NCBI RefSeq assembly: GCF_042453785.1
Contig: NC_091673.1
Coordinates: 6,469,001-6,533,000, forward strand
Length of the DNA stretch: 64,000 nt
Reading direction: 5' to 3'
Source: Malus domestica
Taxonomy: Eukaryota > Streptophyta > Magnoliopsida > Rosales > Rosaceae
Made by a program: the position numbers and the translations under genes. This document shows positions 21,158 to 33,300 of the stretch, piece after piece (positions within the stretch are counted from its first letter, which is position 1; each line of letters starts with the position of its first letter). Below the pieces are notes generated by a model, which saw only the letters and a list, made by a program, of their open reading frames with translations, was not told where the DNA came from and made no database searches.

Positions 21158-24100
21158 TCCCCCCGCAATCTCATGCTTGATCGAACTAAGCATGAGATTG
21201 GAACAATGAGACTGAAACAAAGGTGCAGCAAGGCCCTTGGTGAGAATATCGGCAAATTGTTCCTTTGAAGACACATGACAAACATTCAAATCACCTCGAA
21301 TCACCCTTTCCCGGACAAAATGGTAATCTATTTCAATGTGCTTCACCCGAGAATGAAAGACGGGATTAGAAGATAAAGCAATTGCCGAAATATTGTCACA
21401 GTAAATCACTGGTGCAGTGAAAACAAAAACATGCAGATCACACAACAATTGACGAATCCAGGCCAATTATGCAGCGGCAATAGCTAGGGCTCTATATTCG
21501 GCCTCAGTCGAAGATCTTGACACAGTGTGTTGTTTCTTAGAAGCCCAAGATATTGGACTGGAACCAAAGTATACAATATGACCTGAAGTTGATCGGCGAT
21601 CATTGGGTTCACCAGCCCAATCTGCATCACTGTATGCTTGCAGATGTAATTTCCCAGGTTTGAAGCTTAGACCATAGTCCAGTGTTCCACTAAGGTATCG
21701 AAGAATACGTTTAACGGCAACAACATGAGAAGTCATGGGAGAATGCATAAATTGACAGCATTGATTGACAGAAAAGGCTATGTCTGGCCGTGTAAAAGTC
21801 ACATACTGCAAGGCCCCAACAATGCTCCGATAGTGCTCTGGACTGTGATAAGGATCACCATCATCTTTGAGAAGTCTGTGGTATGGTAAGCAAGGGGTAG
21901 GACAGGGCTTAGAATCTTGCAAATCAACTTTGTTTAACAGATCTTTGATGTATTTGGATTGAGAGACAAACAGGCCACCAGAATGATAAGTAACCTGCAA
22001 CCCCAGAAAGTAATTCAACTGACCCAAATCGTTCATTTCAAACTCCTTTGTTAATTCCACAATAACATCATCAATCAGGAGAGATGAACTGCCTGTAAGA
22101 ATAATATCATCCACATAGAGTAATAACACAACCGTACCAGCAGCATTATGTTTAACAAATAAAGAAAGATCTGCAAAGGAGGACTTAAAACCCAAACCAG
22201 GCAAAAAGCTTGTAAATTTTTCATTCCAAGCTCGGGGAGCTTGCTTCAGCCCATACAATGACTTATTGAGCTTACACACATACTGAGAAGGATAAACGGC
22301 ACTCTGAAATCCAGGAGGTTGAGTCATATACACCTCCTCATTTAACTCACCATGCAGAAATGCATTCTTGACATCTAATTGACGCAAGGGCCAATGAAAT
22401 TGAGCTGCCAAAGCTAGAATCAACCGCACAGTTGTTGGTTTAACAACAGGGCTGGAAGTCTCACTATAATCAATACCTTCCTCTTGATTATATCCCTTGG
22501 CAACCAACCGGGCTTTGTACCGAGCTATAGAACCATCAGAGTGTGTTTTGATCCGATAAACCCACTTACAACCAACCAAATTCTTCCCAGAGGGTAGAGG
22601 AACTAGACTCCAAGTTTTCTGAGCATGAAGAGCATCGATCTCTTCTTGCATAGCTGCTTGCCACTTAGGACTTTTACTTGCAGATTTGTAGGAAGTAGGT
22701 TCAATGCCTTGTGCAGAGGACTGAACAGTGGCTGTGAACACTTTTCGTTTGGAGATACCACTTTTGGACCTAGTTTGCATGGGGTGCAAACTAACTGAGG
22801 GAATGGGAAGAACAACAGGTAATTGCTCGATTTGAAAATCTGGATCAATAGGGATTTGAGACTGTGTAGAACTCTGAGAAGCTGGCTCAGTGGTAGAGAA
22901 ATCCAAAGATTCTGAGGCATGAGAGGGAAGGGACTTTGAGGGTGGAGGGGAAGGAGCAAGTGAAGAAGATGGTTGAGGAGGTATGACGAGGTTTTGGGAG
23001 GTGACTAAGAGTGGTAAGGACCCTGGGATATGAACAGACACCTGTGACTGTGATAAAATGTTATGAGATTGAGAGGATGAGAGTTGAGAATTGGAAAATG
23101 GAAAATCAAATTCATCAAATAACACATGTCGGGAAACCATGATTTTGTTTGTAAGAAGATTAAGACACAAATAACCTTTGTATTGTCCTGCATATCCGAT
23201 AAACACACACTGAGTTGTTTTGGGTTGCAGCTTAGTGGTATTATAGGGTTTGAAAAGAGGATAGCATGCACAACCAAAGATTTTAAGATGAGAAATTTGA
23301 GGAGGTCGACCAAAAAGACATTTATATGGGGAAGACATGTGCAAGGTTTGACAGGGCATGCGATTAATAAGGTACACAGAAGCAGCACAGGCATGAAACC
23401 AATACTTAGAGGGCATGGAAGCATTTTGGAGAAGGGTGATGGCAGTTTCTAAAATATGGCGATGCTTTCTTTCGACAAGACCATTTTGCTCAGGGGTGTA
23501 AGGGCATGATTTGTTATGAACTATACCCTTAGCAAGGAGGAAATGTTTAAATTGATGACTGGAGTACTCACCCCCTCCATCACTTTGAAAAACTTTGATA
23601 GGGGCAGAAAATTGAGTTTTCAAAAACTGATAAAACTGAGCAAAGATACTGAACACTTCACTTTTATTAATCAATGGAAAGATCCAGGTAAACCTGGTAC
23701 ATTCATCCACAAATGTAACATAGTATTTGTAACCTTCAACCGAAACAGTGGAAGAAGGTCCCCAAACATCACTATGTATCACCTCCAAGGGAATTACAGT
23801 TTTATTTGCAGGGAAAACAAAAGGAAGTTTGGTAAATTTGCCCTCTAAACAGGATTTACAAACAGAAGACACATGAAAAACAGGCATAGGGATATTAGAC
23901 TGTTTTAACATTGCAGATGTCACAATGTTGGAAGGATGGCCGAGCCTGTGGTGCCACAACGTTATTTTGACTTGTTGTCCAAGAAAACAGGATTGTGTGG
24001 TATTGAATGTAGATGGTTGATGTGCTTTATTGATGAGATGTTGAGGAAGAGAGAAGGGAATGTGATATAGGCCAGCTCTACACAGTCCCTGGAGAAGAAT

Positions 24101-25582
24101 TCTCCCTGTGACCTTGTCCTGGATCCAGTAAGAGAACTCATCACATATAAATCGACATTTGTTATCCTTACAAAGTCTATAAATGGATAATAAATGTTGA
24201 GATATATGAGGAACATGCAGAATTTTGTGTAATTCAAATGCATATTGAGGTGTTCGTAGTGTACTAGAGCCAATATGAGATATGTTCAAACCTGAACCAC
24301 TGGCCGTGGTTACGGTATCTGTACCAGAGAAGGGAGTAGCAAGATTAAGATTTGCCAAATCCGAAGTCATGTGAGATGTGGCTCCTGTATCAGCCACCCA
24401 AAACTAGTCCAAAGGCGCTGATGGTTGACAGGTTGTATGCATAGCAGATAGAGTAGAAGATGGAGCCCTTCCTTGATGTGAGAAATCGGTGCGATGATAG
24501 CACTGTAAGGCAGTATGTCCAAATTTCCAACAAATTTGACACTGTGGCCTAGAAGGTGGATTAGGAGAGGAAGAATGTCGTTGAAAGCAATCAACAGCAA
24601 CGTGACCTCGTTTGTTACAGATTTGGCATGTTGGAATATCATAACCATGGTCAGGACATGTAGAAACATGTGGCTTTCCTGGACCAAGGATTCCGGCATT
24701 GGAATTAGAAAACCCCGAATTGAATCTAGGAGTTGAATTATAGTAGTTTTTGCCTCTTCCTCTGCCTCTGTAGTTGAAACTGTACCCTCCATTGTGATTA
24801 GAAGAACCACCATTATAAGAACCAGCATTCTGTGATGAAGTTTGATTAGACCCTTCTCCCAACATCAGAGCCTTTCCTTTGCCTTTGCTATCATTTACCA
24901 TCATTGCAGACACAAAAGATTCACTCACAGAATTATTTTCAACAATAGCTTCTTCGGCTAATAACTGAGACCTGAAATCCTTGAGTGAAATAACATTGTC
25001 TCTCCCCCTTATAACTGTCCGGAAAGTATTATACTCAGCAGGCAAGCCCTTAAGTGCCAAGATGACAATGTCATCATCTTCAAAGATTACTCCTGCAGCA
25101 GAGAGATGATCGCGTACATCCTTGATCCTTTGAAGATATTGAGAGACAGAATTAGAGTCTTTCTTGATATTCTGCAATTCAGTTTTCAACTGAAAAATAC
25201 TTGCTTTCATGACTGTGGAGAACCGATCCTTCAAATTAGTCCACATATCATGAGAAGTAAGACACCCAATGATATAAGACATGGCTGTGGGAGATAGGGT
25301 AGCAATGATCAACTGCATGAGAGCACGATCATGCATTTTCCAAATCTGAAACTCCTCAGTTTCCACACCTTCAACATCCAAGTCATCTTTAAACCGAGTA
25401 GGACATGGACGAGTGCCAGCAACAAAGTCAAAAATACTATGACTTTCAAGAAGTAATCGAATCTGATAATTCCATACCAGATAATTCGTATCATCAAGCT
25501 TCACAGTAACAGAATTAGAGACATTCGAAATGAGATTGGTGATTGGAGACTGTACAATCTGTAATTATGCAGCAGTCACCAT
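21113..25582 (-). pseudogene. Copia 2 gag-pol polyprotein with three in-frame stops
   Basis: A single frame runs from ATG 25582 to 21113, about 1,490 codons, the usual length for a Copia polyprotein. Gag has two CCHC knuckles (CQICNKRGHVAVDCF and CQICWKFGHTALQCY). Pol has protease ADTGATSHMT, pre-integrase WHHRLGHPS, integrase HSDVWGPS with FVDECTRF and SDGGGEYSS, RT VKNAFLHG and YVDDIILTG, and RNase H SDADWAGEPNDRRSTSG. The frame is unbroken except for TAA at 25567-25565, TAG at 24406-24404 (between gag and protease) and TAA at 21469-21467 (RNase H). No frameshift was seen. Conserved catalytic residues remain. Not translatable as a whole unless stops are read through. Confidence 0.9.
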
Positions 25583-25918
25583 AATTGCAAGAATTGGAGA
25601 ATTCGTGAAAACGAGCACAAAACTATGGTTTCAGAGAGAAGAATCGGACAAAAAGATCACAAAGAATGCAATCGTGGAGATATCGTGAAATTTGATATCA
25701 ATGCAAACAGATCGTGGAAGAAGCAATTAATCAAACACTTGGCGTGCACAATGAGACATAGACGGCAAGAAAGCAACTGCGCAGATACGCAACCTCACAG
25801 AGCTATAGAGAGAGGAAAATCAAGAGCAGAAATGCACACCAGAACAAAGAGATCAGGAATGCGGAAGCAAACAAAGCAGATCAGGATCGAGAAGTCGTCA
25901 TCACCGGCGAGGATACCA

Positions 25919-26174
25919 TGTCAGAATAGCAAAGAAGTTCTTGTTCACCATATGTATTCTTGAGAGAGAAAGAGAGATTTGAGAGAATACCAATCTTAGA
26001 GAGAGAAATGAATTGTATCTTGTATGTATTGAATGAATGAAATGTGTTACAATATCTACACATATATATAGATAAGGCTATCTTAGTCACTAAGTAAGTT
26101 AACAAACTTTAACTACCTAGCAACCTAATCTACGTACACTTGTTAATATCTGAAACACCTAATACATCTTTACA
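25919..26174 (-). repeat. 5' LTR of Copia 2
   Basis: 256 bp; TGTAAAG...TGACA in element orientation, followed by the TGGTATCC primer-binding site. It cuts CRK2-B exon 4 after the codons for EYLPN. Confidence 0.95.
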
Positions 26175-26915
26175 CTGTTCGGTAGGTATTCATAGACAAG
26201 AAGGCTTTCAGGTCCCGAGCAACTGCAGCCCAACAACCTGACCAAGTTTTTGTGTTCCACTCTGCTTATAATGTTGATTTCATTGTAGAAATCTGCTGCT
26301 CTGTGTCTGGTGTTGAAGAAAAGCCTCTTCACTGCAATCTCCTTCCCATCGGCCAGAACTCCCTGCAAGGAGAAAACCCGGTTAGTTTCTGAGTACGGAG
26401 GCATCAGATATTTAAGACAAACAAAAGACATGGAGACAAACTACCTTATAAACAGTTCCGAAACCTCCTTGTCCAAGCTTGTTGACAATGTCAAAACACC
26501 CCGTGACCTTTTCGATTGTTGAGTACTTGAAGTTTAAGTTACTGTCGTTTAGGGTTTTCGCCCGTTTCTTCGCATCATATGATCCTGCAAAACCCCGAAA
26601 TTCTTTAGCAGTCCGGTAATCTCTTATGTTTAATATACCATTTTGTCCATCACAGATGATCTTTTAATTTCACCATTGAAGCAATACAATCTGATAGCAT
26701 TGCAGAATTTCTACTAGCTTTTTACCTCTTCTTTTCTTTTGTATATATCTGTGCTTCCATATATAAAATCCAATGGCTACTCCAACTACCAAAACTACCA
26801 AGGAGCTGACAACTGAAACGACTATGACAATCGTGGTACCTGCAACAAAGTTCCGAAGATTAGGTGAGCAAAATTATACACATGATGTCTCTCGAACCAC
26901 CGAAGCAGCCTATCC

Positions 26916-27504
26916 TGTTAGAATATATATGTCCCACATGGCTAGAAGACTTGAGAACAAGCTCTTTAAATAAAATTACCGTATTCTAACTAACACCGAA
27001 ACCTTTTGTATTAAAACTCCACACTTGACGAATTAAGAAGGTGGCCAAGTGGGGACAATATTGGTGTTGTTGGAGTGGGCCCATGGTTCGTCTACCTGAA
27101 ATTAAAGATGGTAACAGAGCTAGGAGACTGGCCCGTATTGCCACATGAACGGGTGAGCCCTGACTTGGCTCCACGTAGGCCAAGAGATGCCGCGTGAATG
27201 GGTGGGTCCCCATTGGCCCCGCGCGAACGGGTGAGCCCTGGCTCCACGTGGTTGCTGATGTGTGGAACTTCACATGTGACCCATAAAATAGGGTCTCACG
27301 TACGGGGGAGTGTTAGAATATCTCTGTCCCACATGGGCCAGAAGACTTGAGAACAAGCCCTTTAAATAGAATTACCCCACTCTAACTAACACCGATACCT
27401 TTTGTATTAAAACCCCACACCTGACAGATTGAGTAGGTGGCCAAGTGGGGACAATATCGGTGTTGTTGGAATGGGCCCATGACCCGTCTACCTGAAATTT
27501 AAGA
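26916..27504 (+). mobile_element. TRIM in intron 1 of CRK2-B
   Basis: 589-bp terminal-repeat retrotransposon in miniature. LTRs 26916-27108 (193 bp) and 27311-27504 (194 bp) start TGTTAGAATAT. The primer-binding site TGGTAACAGAGC at 27109-27120 is close to the initiator-Met tRNA type, and the polypurine tract ACGGGGGAG precedes the 3' LTR. The target duplication is TATCC (26911-26915, 27505-27509). CRK2-A at about 9575-9590 lacks it. The ~200-bp internal region is GC-rich and encodes nothing. It depends on enzymes from other elements. Confidence 0.92.
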
Positions 27505-28288
27505 TATCCTCCCCTCGCTTAAAGTGATTAAAGGCAACCTCTGGAGCTTCCATTTCCCATTTCCTTGTTAAGAAAATCTTTGTCTGAATACCTCATGAAA
27601 CACCCGGTATACAACGCTCGCCCCTCGGACCAAGGCAAGCATCCCAACATTGATGCAGATGCATTTTCCAAACACTAGCTCTCATCCAAAGTTCTCCAGC
27701 AATCGGCCAACACATAAGCTGACTCGTTTGCTGCCCCAATCACACTCACCTCACCCCTTGCATATCCTCAGTTGCTTGGCGCAGACTCAACTGCATGCTT
27801 CACAACCTGCCTTGCCGCTTCTCCAAACGCCGAACTCTTCCTCGTGGTGTTCCCACACTCAACCCTGTCTTCCGATCCTCTAAACTCCTCGTAAAAGCTA
27901 TAGTTTTCGGACCTCATGAAGCAACCGTCGAGAAAAATCCGACCCTCATTGTAAGGAAAACATTGGGGAAACACTGTATATGCCTCGTTGTAGCATAGCA
28001 CAGAGTCTAGAAGAGAAAGGTCTCCATAACATTGAGCTAGGCCGTAGTTGGTGTCCGGGCCTGAACCAGTGACTGCCACTCTGAAGCTGGAAGTTTGCAT
28101 TTGTTCACTGATGTTATCCATCGTGCTGACAAATTCGGAACAAACATGGTTGTGTTGTGCTCACGTTGATTGCCGCACATTATTTGTACCATCTTCGTTC
28201 TTGGATCTCCGACAGCCATTCCTAGTAACAGCAGGATCTTCAGCAGAAGCAAATGTTGGGAAAGGACTGAAACGTTGTATTTCTTCAT

Positions 28289-29209
28289 TTTTTTGGGATG
28301 AATTGGAAGTTTGATTTAGTAGGCAGCTAGCTTAACACCAGCTTACTATCGATATTGTACTGGTATTGTAGAAAATTTAGTGATCAGTACTAATAACATG
28401 TCGATACATTTTTTATTTAGCAACAATGATATTAACATGTTATCAATGACATATCGTCAATCCGTTCAGAGCAGCATGCTCGAGAAACATGAGAGCATCG
28501 GCAGTCATCAATAGAAGCACCTAGACTGAACAGCTAATAAATGCAAAAATAAAGGAATTTTCCCTACGTCCGTATTAGCTGCAGCCAGCATGAATAGACC
28601 GGATTATAATTGAATTTTTTCGAGTTATATCCTAAATAAAGGGTATGAATTGCAGATAGAAATATGTATATAACTAAACTGTCAAGGAATTCTTACCAGG
28701 ATTTGGTTCAGAAATCAATCCATGAGAGAAGAAAAGAATGAAGAAGTTGTAGGCCAAGTTTTGAGTGCATGAAAATTGGATTTTTTCCTTAAACACGAGA
28801 TTTATAAATATACATGTACACGTACCTTTTGTTTTTGCATTGGATTAGTGAAACTATGAGTTCCTGCAGGTGAGATGAGAAGCTTAATCGAGAGGACTTC
28901 TGGCTTCTGGTTTTTTGCTTTTCGCTTCTGCTGTTGTGAAATGAATTAGCTAGCTAAAGAGAGAAAAGCCAACTCGAAGAATTTGGAATATGTTCAGATG
29001 AGAAGTCAAGAGTGATCTAGGGTTGTACTGGAAAAGTTTCCTCTTTGCTATTCAACTTCAAACTTTCAAATCAAAAAACTGAAGACTGAGGGAGGAGAAA
29101 GTGCAAACTACGCGGTGTTGGACCGAAAAGCTGACAGCTATATACACACACACACACACGCAAATATGTATACATATGTGTATAGGATGAGGGATAGCTA
29201 TGTCCGGTA
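28289..29209 (-). promoter_or_regulatory. CRK2-B upstream region
   Basis: 5' flank of CRK2-B, colinear with copy A from about 28440 (11190 in A). 28938-29150 corresponds to the first quarter of one ~860-bp array unit in A, with a short (AC)n run near 29144. It therefore represents the state before array expansion. No further gene. Confidence 0.5.
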
Positions 29210-29217
29210 GTAGTTGG

Positions 29218-30040
29218 TAGGGGTGGGTGCGGTTCGGTTTGGTGCGGTTTTGAGTGAAACCAAAACCAAAACCGCAAGTTTTTGCGGTTTGGTTCGGTGC
29301 GGTTTTGAAGCCAAAACCAAAATGAAACCAAACCGTTTGGTTCGGTTCGGTGCGGTTTCAAACGGTTTCGGTTTGGTTTTTAAGAAAAAATGTACAATTT
29401 GCAATTTAACATATTAAAAAGCATTTCCCAATAGTAATAGGAAAATGACATTTGTTATGTAAACAATTAGCATGTTGCATGTAGTTGTGATGTTAAAACA
29501 TGTTTGTGCAACAAAAAGGTGTCCCTTACAATATTTTTCATAAAACAAGTTGAATAAATTTAAATTCATTAAACGTGAGCGAAATTTTCATACTAGAATA
29601 TGTGATATCATGCTTCAAATGAGTGGCTTTTAGTAAATCATTGTTCGACTCTTGATAACAAGATTAGTCCACCCTTGTACATATATGTGTGTGTGATGGT
29701 ATAAAATAACAAAGGTCCTTCAAGTTAATGAACAAAAGAAAGTGATGAATGATGATATTCTAGTGTGGTTGAGTCCATACTAAGTGTATGAATTTTAACA
29801 AACGACCAATTAAAACATGAAATCTAATATGGATATTTAATTAAATGTTTATTAATATTTGCGGTGCGGTTCGGTTTCGGTGCGGTTTTCAAAAGCCAAA
29901 ACCGAAACCAAACCGTTTTCTATGTTGCGGTTCGGTTTCAAAACCGAAACCGTTTCAAAACCGCAAAACCAAACCGTTCGGTGCGGTTCGATTTGGTTCG
30001 TGTTTCGGTTTCGGTTTTCGGTTTTAAGTGCCCACCCCTA
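29218..30040. mobile_element. Non-autonomous hAT element
   Basis: 823 bp with inverted ends TAGGGGTGGG / CCCACCCCTA and an 8-bp target duplication GTAGTTGG (29210-29217, 30041-30048). The empty site is present once at 41702-41709 in the duplicated spacer. Both ends are rich in GCGGTTCGGTTT and AAACCAAACCG words; the middle is AT-rich and non-coding. No transposase. Confidence 0.93.
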
Positions 30041-30072
30041 GTAGTTGGTGCATTTGACTGTTGTGAGAAATG

Positions 30073-30347
30073 TAAAGATATTACTACAGGTCCAGCAAAT
30101 CAAGCAGACAAATCTGCCATTAGGACGTGATTTGCTGCACTGCATGATTCGCTCAGTCTCTGTCTTTTGCTGTTGTATTGTATTCTAATACTTGCCTTCT
30201 ATGGCTTTACAAAGTCAATTGATGTAATATGTATATATATACAATCTGTGATAATGCAAATAATCAAGAAAATCAATCTCAAATTATTCTCACCTATTCT
30301 CTGCTCTTTTGCATTCATACTTTTCCTTTCCAATCTCAAATTTTATA
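30073..30347 (+). repeat. 5' LTR of Copia 3
   Basis: 275 bp, TAAAGATATTAC to TTTTATA, followed at 30348 by TGGTATCAGCC. It contains TATATATATA near 30233, a plausible promoter TATA. Confidence 0.92.
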
Positions 30348-30390
30348 TGGTATCAGCCTTCTCACAAGCTAACGCTTTATTCGATCCTCT

Positions 30391-33300
30391 ATGGCTTATG
30401 CTACCCCAATCTCCTCTACCTCCTCTTATTCATCTTCCTCTACCATGACTACCCCTACCATCTCCCTTCCCACCATCTTCAATATCTCTCATACGATCAA
30501 CACTCCCATGGACCGCAACAATTATCTTAGTTGGCGATCTCAATTTCAGGATATTCTTGAAATTCATGGCATGGAAGATGTCATGACTATCAATTCTAAA
30601 CCACCGAAGAAGCTCGATGATGGCTCTGTCAATCCCCATTATTCTAGGGACAAACTCATTCTCAGTTGGATCAAGGCTACCTACATATCCTCTATACGAA
30701 CTATTCTAATCCCTTGCACCTATGCTTATAATTCTTGGACTTTCTTGGAAAAACGTCTGTCACCTCTCTCCAAGACTCACATCCTCACTCTTCGTGACCA
30801 ACTTCGCACTCTTAAGAAAGATTCGGAGAAGCCCATGTCTGACTATCTAATGCATGGCAAAAGCCTTGCAGATTCTCTTAATACTGCTGGTTCCAGTATC
30901 AGTGAAGATGACCTCATTGAATGCCTTTTAGATGGCCTTGGTCCTGAATACAAGGAGTTTACCACCGCTGTTCATCTTCGCCCTTCTCTCTTATATGATG
31001 ATTTTTACGACCTGCTCATTGAGGAAGAAAATCTCATAAAAAAGATGTCATATTTTTCCTTGTCCAACGGTGTTGCCTTCACCGCTCATCATCGCTCTAA
31101 TGGCCCGTCCAAATCCATCTCCAATGGAAATCGGTTCTCCTTCTCCAATCGTTCTTTTAACCACGGACAAGGTTGTGATTGCATCGTCCTGGTGGTGGTT
31201 GGCGTTCTTCTAATTCCCACCGCTAGACCAATTTGAATGCTCCTCGACTCAACCGTGGTCCATCTAATGACCATCGACCTCCTCTTCTTCCTTCGCCATC
31301 GCTGCCACCCAAGCCACCCACTTTTGAGACTGACAAACCTTGCCAACTATGCGAGGAATATGGTCACAAAGCCAAACAATTTAAGACACGTGGAAACTTT
31401 GCATATATTGCTATTGCCCGTTCTCCGTCACCAACACCTTGGATTGCTGATTCTGGTGCAACAAATCACATGACCAATGATCCTTCCACCCTCACACAGA
31501 TTCAACCTTACGAAGGTACCGATTCTATTATTGTTGGCAACGGTAATCAATTACGTATCTCTCATGTTGGTAAATCCTCTGTAACTGGTTTACATGGCTC
31601 CCTCATACTGGATGATGTGTTATATGTTCCTGCCATTAAAAAGAACTTACTATCGCTTCGTCGATTTTGCTATGATAATCATTGTTTCTTTGAGATGGAT
31701 GATCGTACTTTTCGTGTGAAGGACAAGACAACGGGCCAGGTACTTCTTATTGGGCATAACTATGGTGATTTTTATTACATTCGAGCTGCTTCACAAATCA
31801 GACCAAAGCTTATTTTCTATGGAAAACGAACGACTCGTGATGTGTGGCACGCTCGTCATGGACATCCATCAACCGTTAATTTTCAAGTTCTTGCCAATAA
31901 ATACCACTTACCTATTAGTGGTGGATCCTCCAATAATAAATGTCACATTTGTCCATTAGGCAAATAATGTCGATTACCTTTCAATTCTCGCACATCTATA
32001 GCTCAACATCTACTTGATCTTTTGCATCTTGATGTATGGGGACCTGCTCCAACTCTCTCTAATTTTGGCTACAAATTTAATTTATCAATAGTGGATGAAT
32101 GCTCCAGATTTGTGTGGTTCTTTCCCCTTGCAAGAAAATCTAATGTTATGTCTACCTTCGTTACATTTAAAAGAATTGTTGAAAATCGGTTGACACGAAC
32201 AATTAAAATTGTGCAAACTGATGGTGGTGGTGAATTCACTAGTAATGTTTTCCACACTTTTCTACGTCAACATGACATTACTCAACAACTTTCTTGTCCC
32301 TATACTCCCCAACAAAATGGCATCGTTGAAAGAAAGCATCGTCATATTGTTGAAATGGGTCTTTGTTTACTTGCCCAATCCCATCTTCCGTCCTCATTTT
32401 GTGTGGAAGCTTTCACCACGGCTGCCTTTCTAATTAATCGGTTACTTCTGCACAATATTGGGGATGTCTCACCTTATGAAAAGTTATTTGACAGGACACC
32501 AGATTATCGATTCTTGCAGACATTTGATTGCACATGGTTTCCTCATATCGTTCCCTACAATTCTCATAAGTTAATGCCAAAATCCATCAAATGTGTTTTT
32601 ATTGGCTACGATAACAATTACAAGGGCTATTGGTGTTTAGACATTACCTCTGTAAGGTTTATATTTCCCGGCATGTTCAATTTGATGAATCCATTTTTCC
32701 ATATCAGGCCATCAAAGCTGCAGCTTCTCCTAGCATGCCGTCGCAACAACAATTTGTTATGGACCTCACTACTATGCCTAGTCTTGCTCCCCACAACCAA
32801 GCACAGCAGCCCCCACAAGCTACAACTTTTTCTTCCCACCATGAGGCCACGGACCTAGATGCCTCATCCACAGCCCTTGGCTTGGCACCCACTTCTCTAT
32901 TGCCAGATCATTATGATGGTGTTTCTCCGAACCCACGGACCCATATGTCCACCGATAAGCCATCCCCATCCACGGCGCTCACGCCAACCAATGATGATGA
33001 TGTGCTTGATCAGGCACACTCTCCTGACCATCAAAAGTTTAAAAGTGTCAACAATATAATCTATGGCTCGACGCCACATCCTCTTCCACAAGCATTAACT
33101 GATGCCCTTAATGATCCAATGTCATTCGAACCATCTAGCCACACTCAAGCAGCCAAGTATCTTCATTGGCAGAAAGCTATGACAGAAGAGTATGAAGCCC
33201 TTTTGTCAAAACCAAACATGGTCTCTTGTTCTCGCTATTACTTATATGAATATTGTTGGATGCAAATGGGTCTTTCAGATGAAACACAAAGCAGATGGTT

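Larger units (their letters stand above)
20902..26174 (-). mobile_element. Copia retrotransposon 2, young and nearly intact
   Basis: 5,273 bp on the minus strand with 256-bp LTRs (25919-26174 is 5', 20902-21157 is 3') that differ at only 3 positions by eye, so a recent insertion. The target duplication CTGTT (20897-20901, 26175-26179; AACAG in CRK2 orientation) falls inside CRK2-B exon 4. The primer-binding site is next to the 5' LTR (TGGTATCC, 25918-25911) and a polypurine tract abuts the 3' LTR near 21158-21165. One continuous reading frame covers gag-pol, interrupted by three stops only. Confidence 0.96.
19833..28288 (-). pseudogene. CRK2: CRK2-B receptor kinase, split by Copia 2 and TRIM
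   Basis: Seven-exon CRK gene on the minus strand. Exon 1 (28288-27539) encodes a signal peptide and two DUF26 domains but has a 1-base deletion after FVPN, a stop replacing the CGA of copy A (PSN-stop) and a later ~10-base deletion. Exon 2 (26839-26726) is the transmembrane span. Exon 3 (26584-26445) carries the glycine loop GQGGFGTVYK. Exon 4 is cut by Copia 2 (26362-26175 plus 20896-20874; together 211 bp, as in CRK3) and carries IAVKRLFF. Exon 5 (20776-20549) keeps HRDIKASN and DFGLARSF but has a frameshift before HDNLK and an in-frame TAA after SFK. Exon 6 is 20446-20293 ([10 protein letters not shown]); exon 7 is 20171-19833. A TRIM lies in intron 1. Clearly dead, though it retains every exon missing from copy A. 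Confidence 0.93.

Noticed and set aside
22603..23848. Additional 100-139-codon frames within Copia 2
   Set aside because: Alternative frames of the gag-pol coding sequence.
29071..30130. Frames rich in RFGAVRF/KPKPNRF
   Set aside because: Subterminal GCGGTTCGGTTT-type repeats of the hAT element read in several frames.
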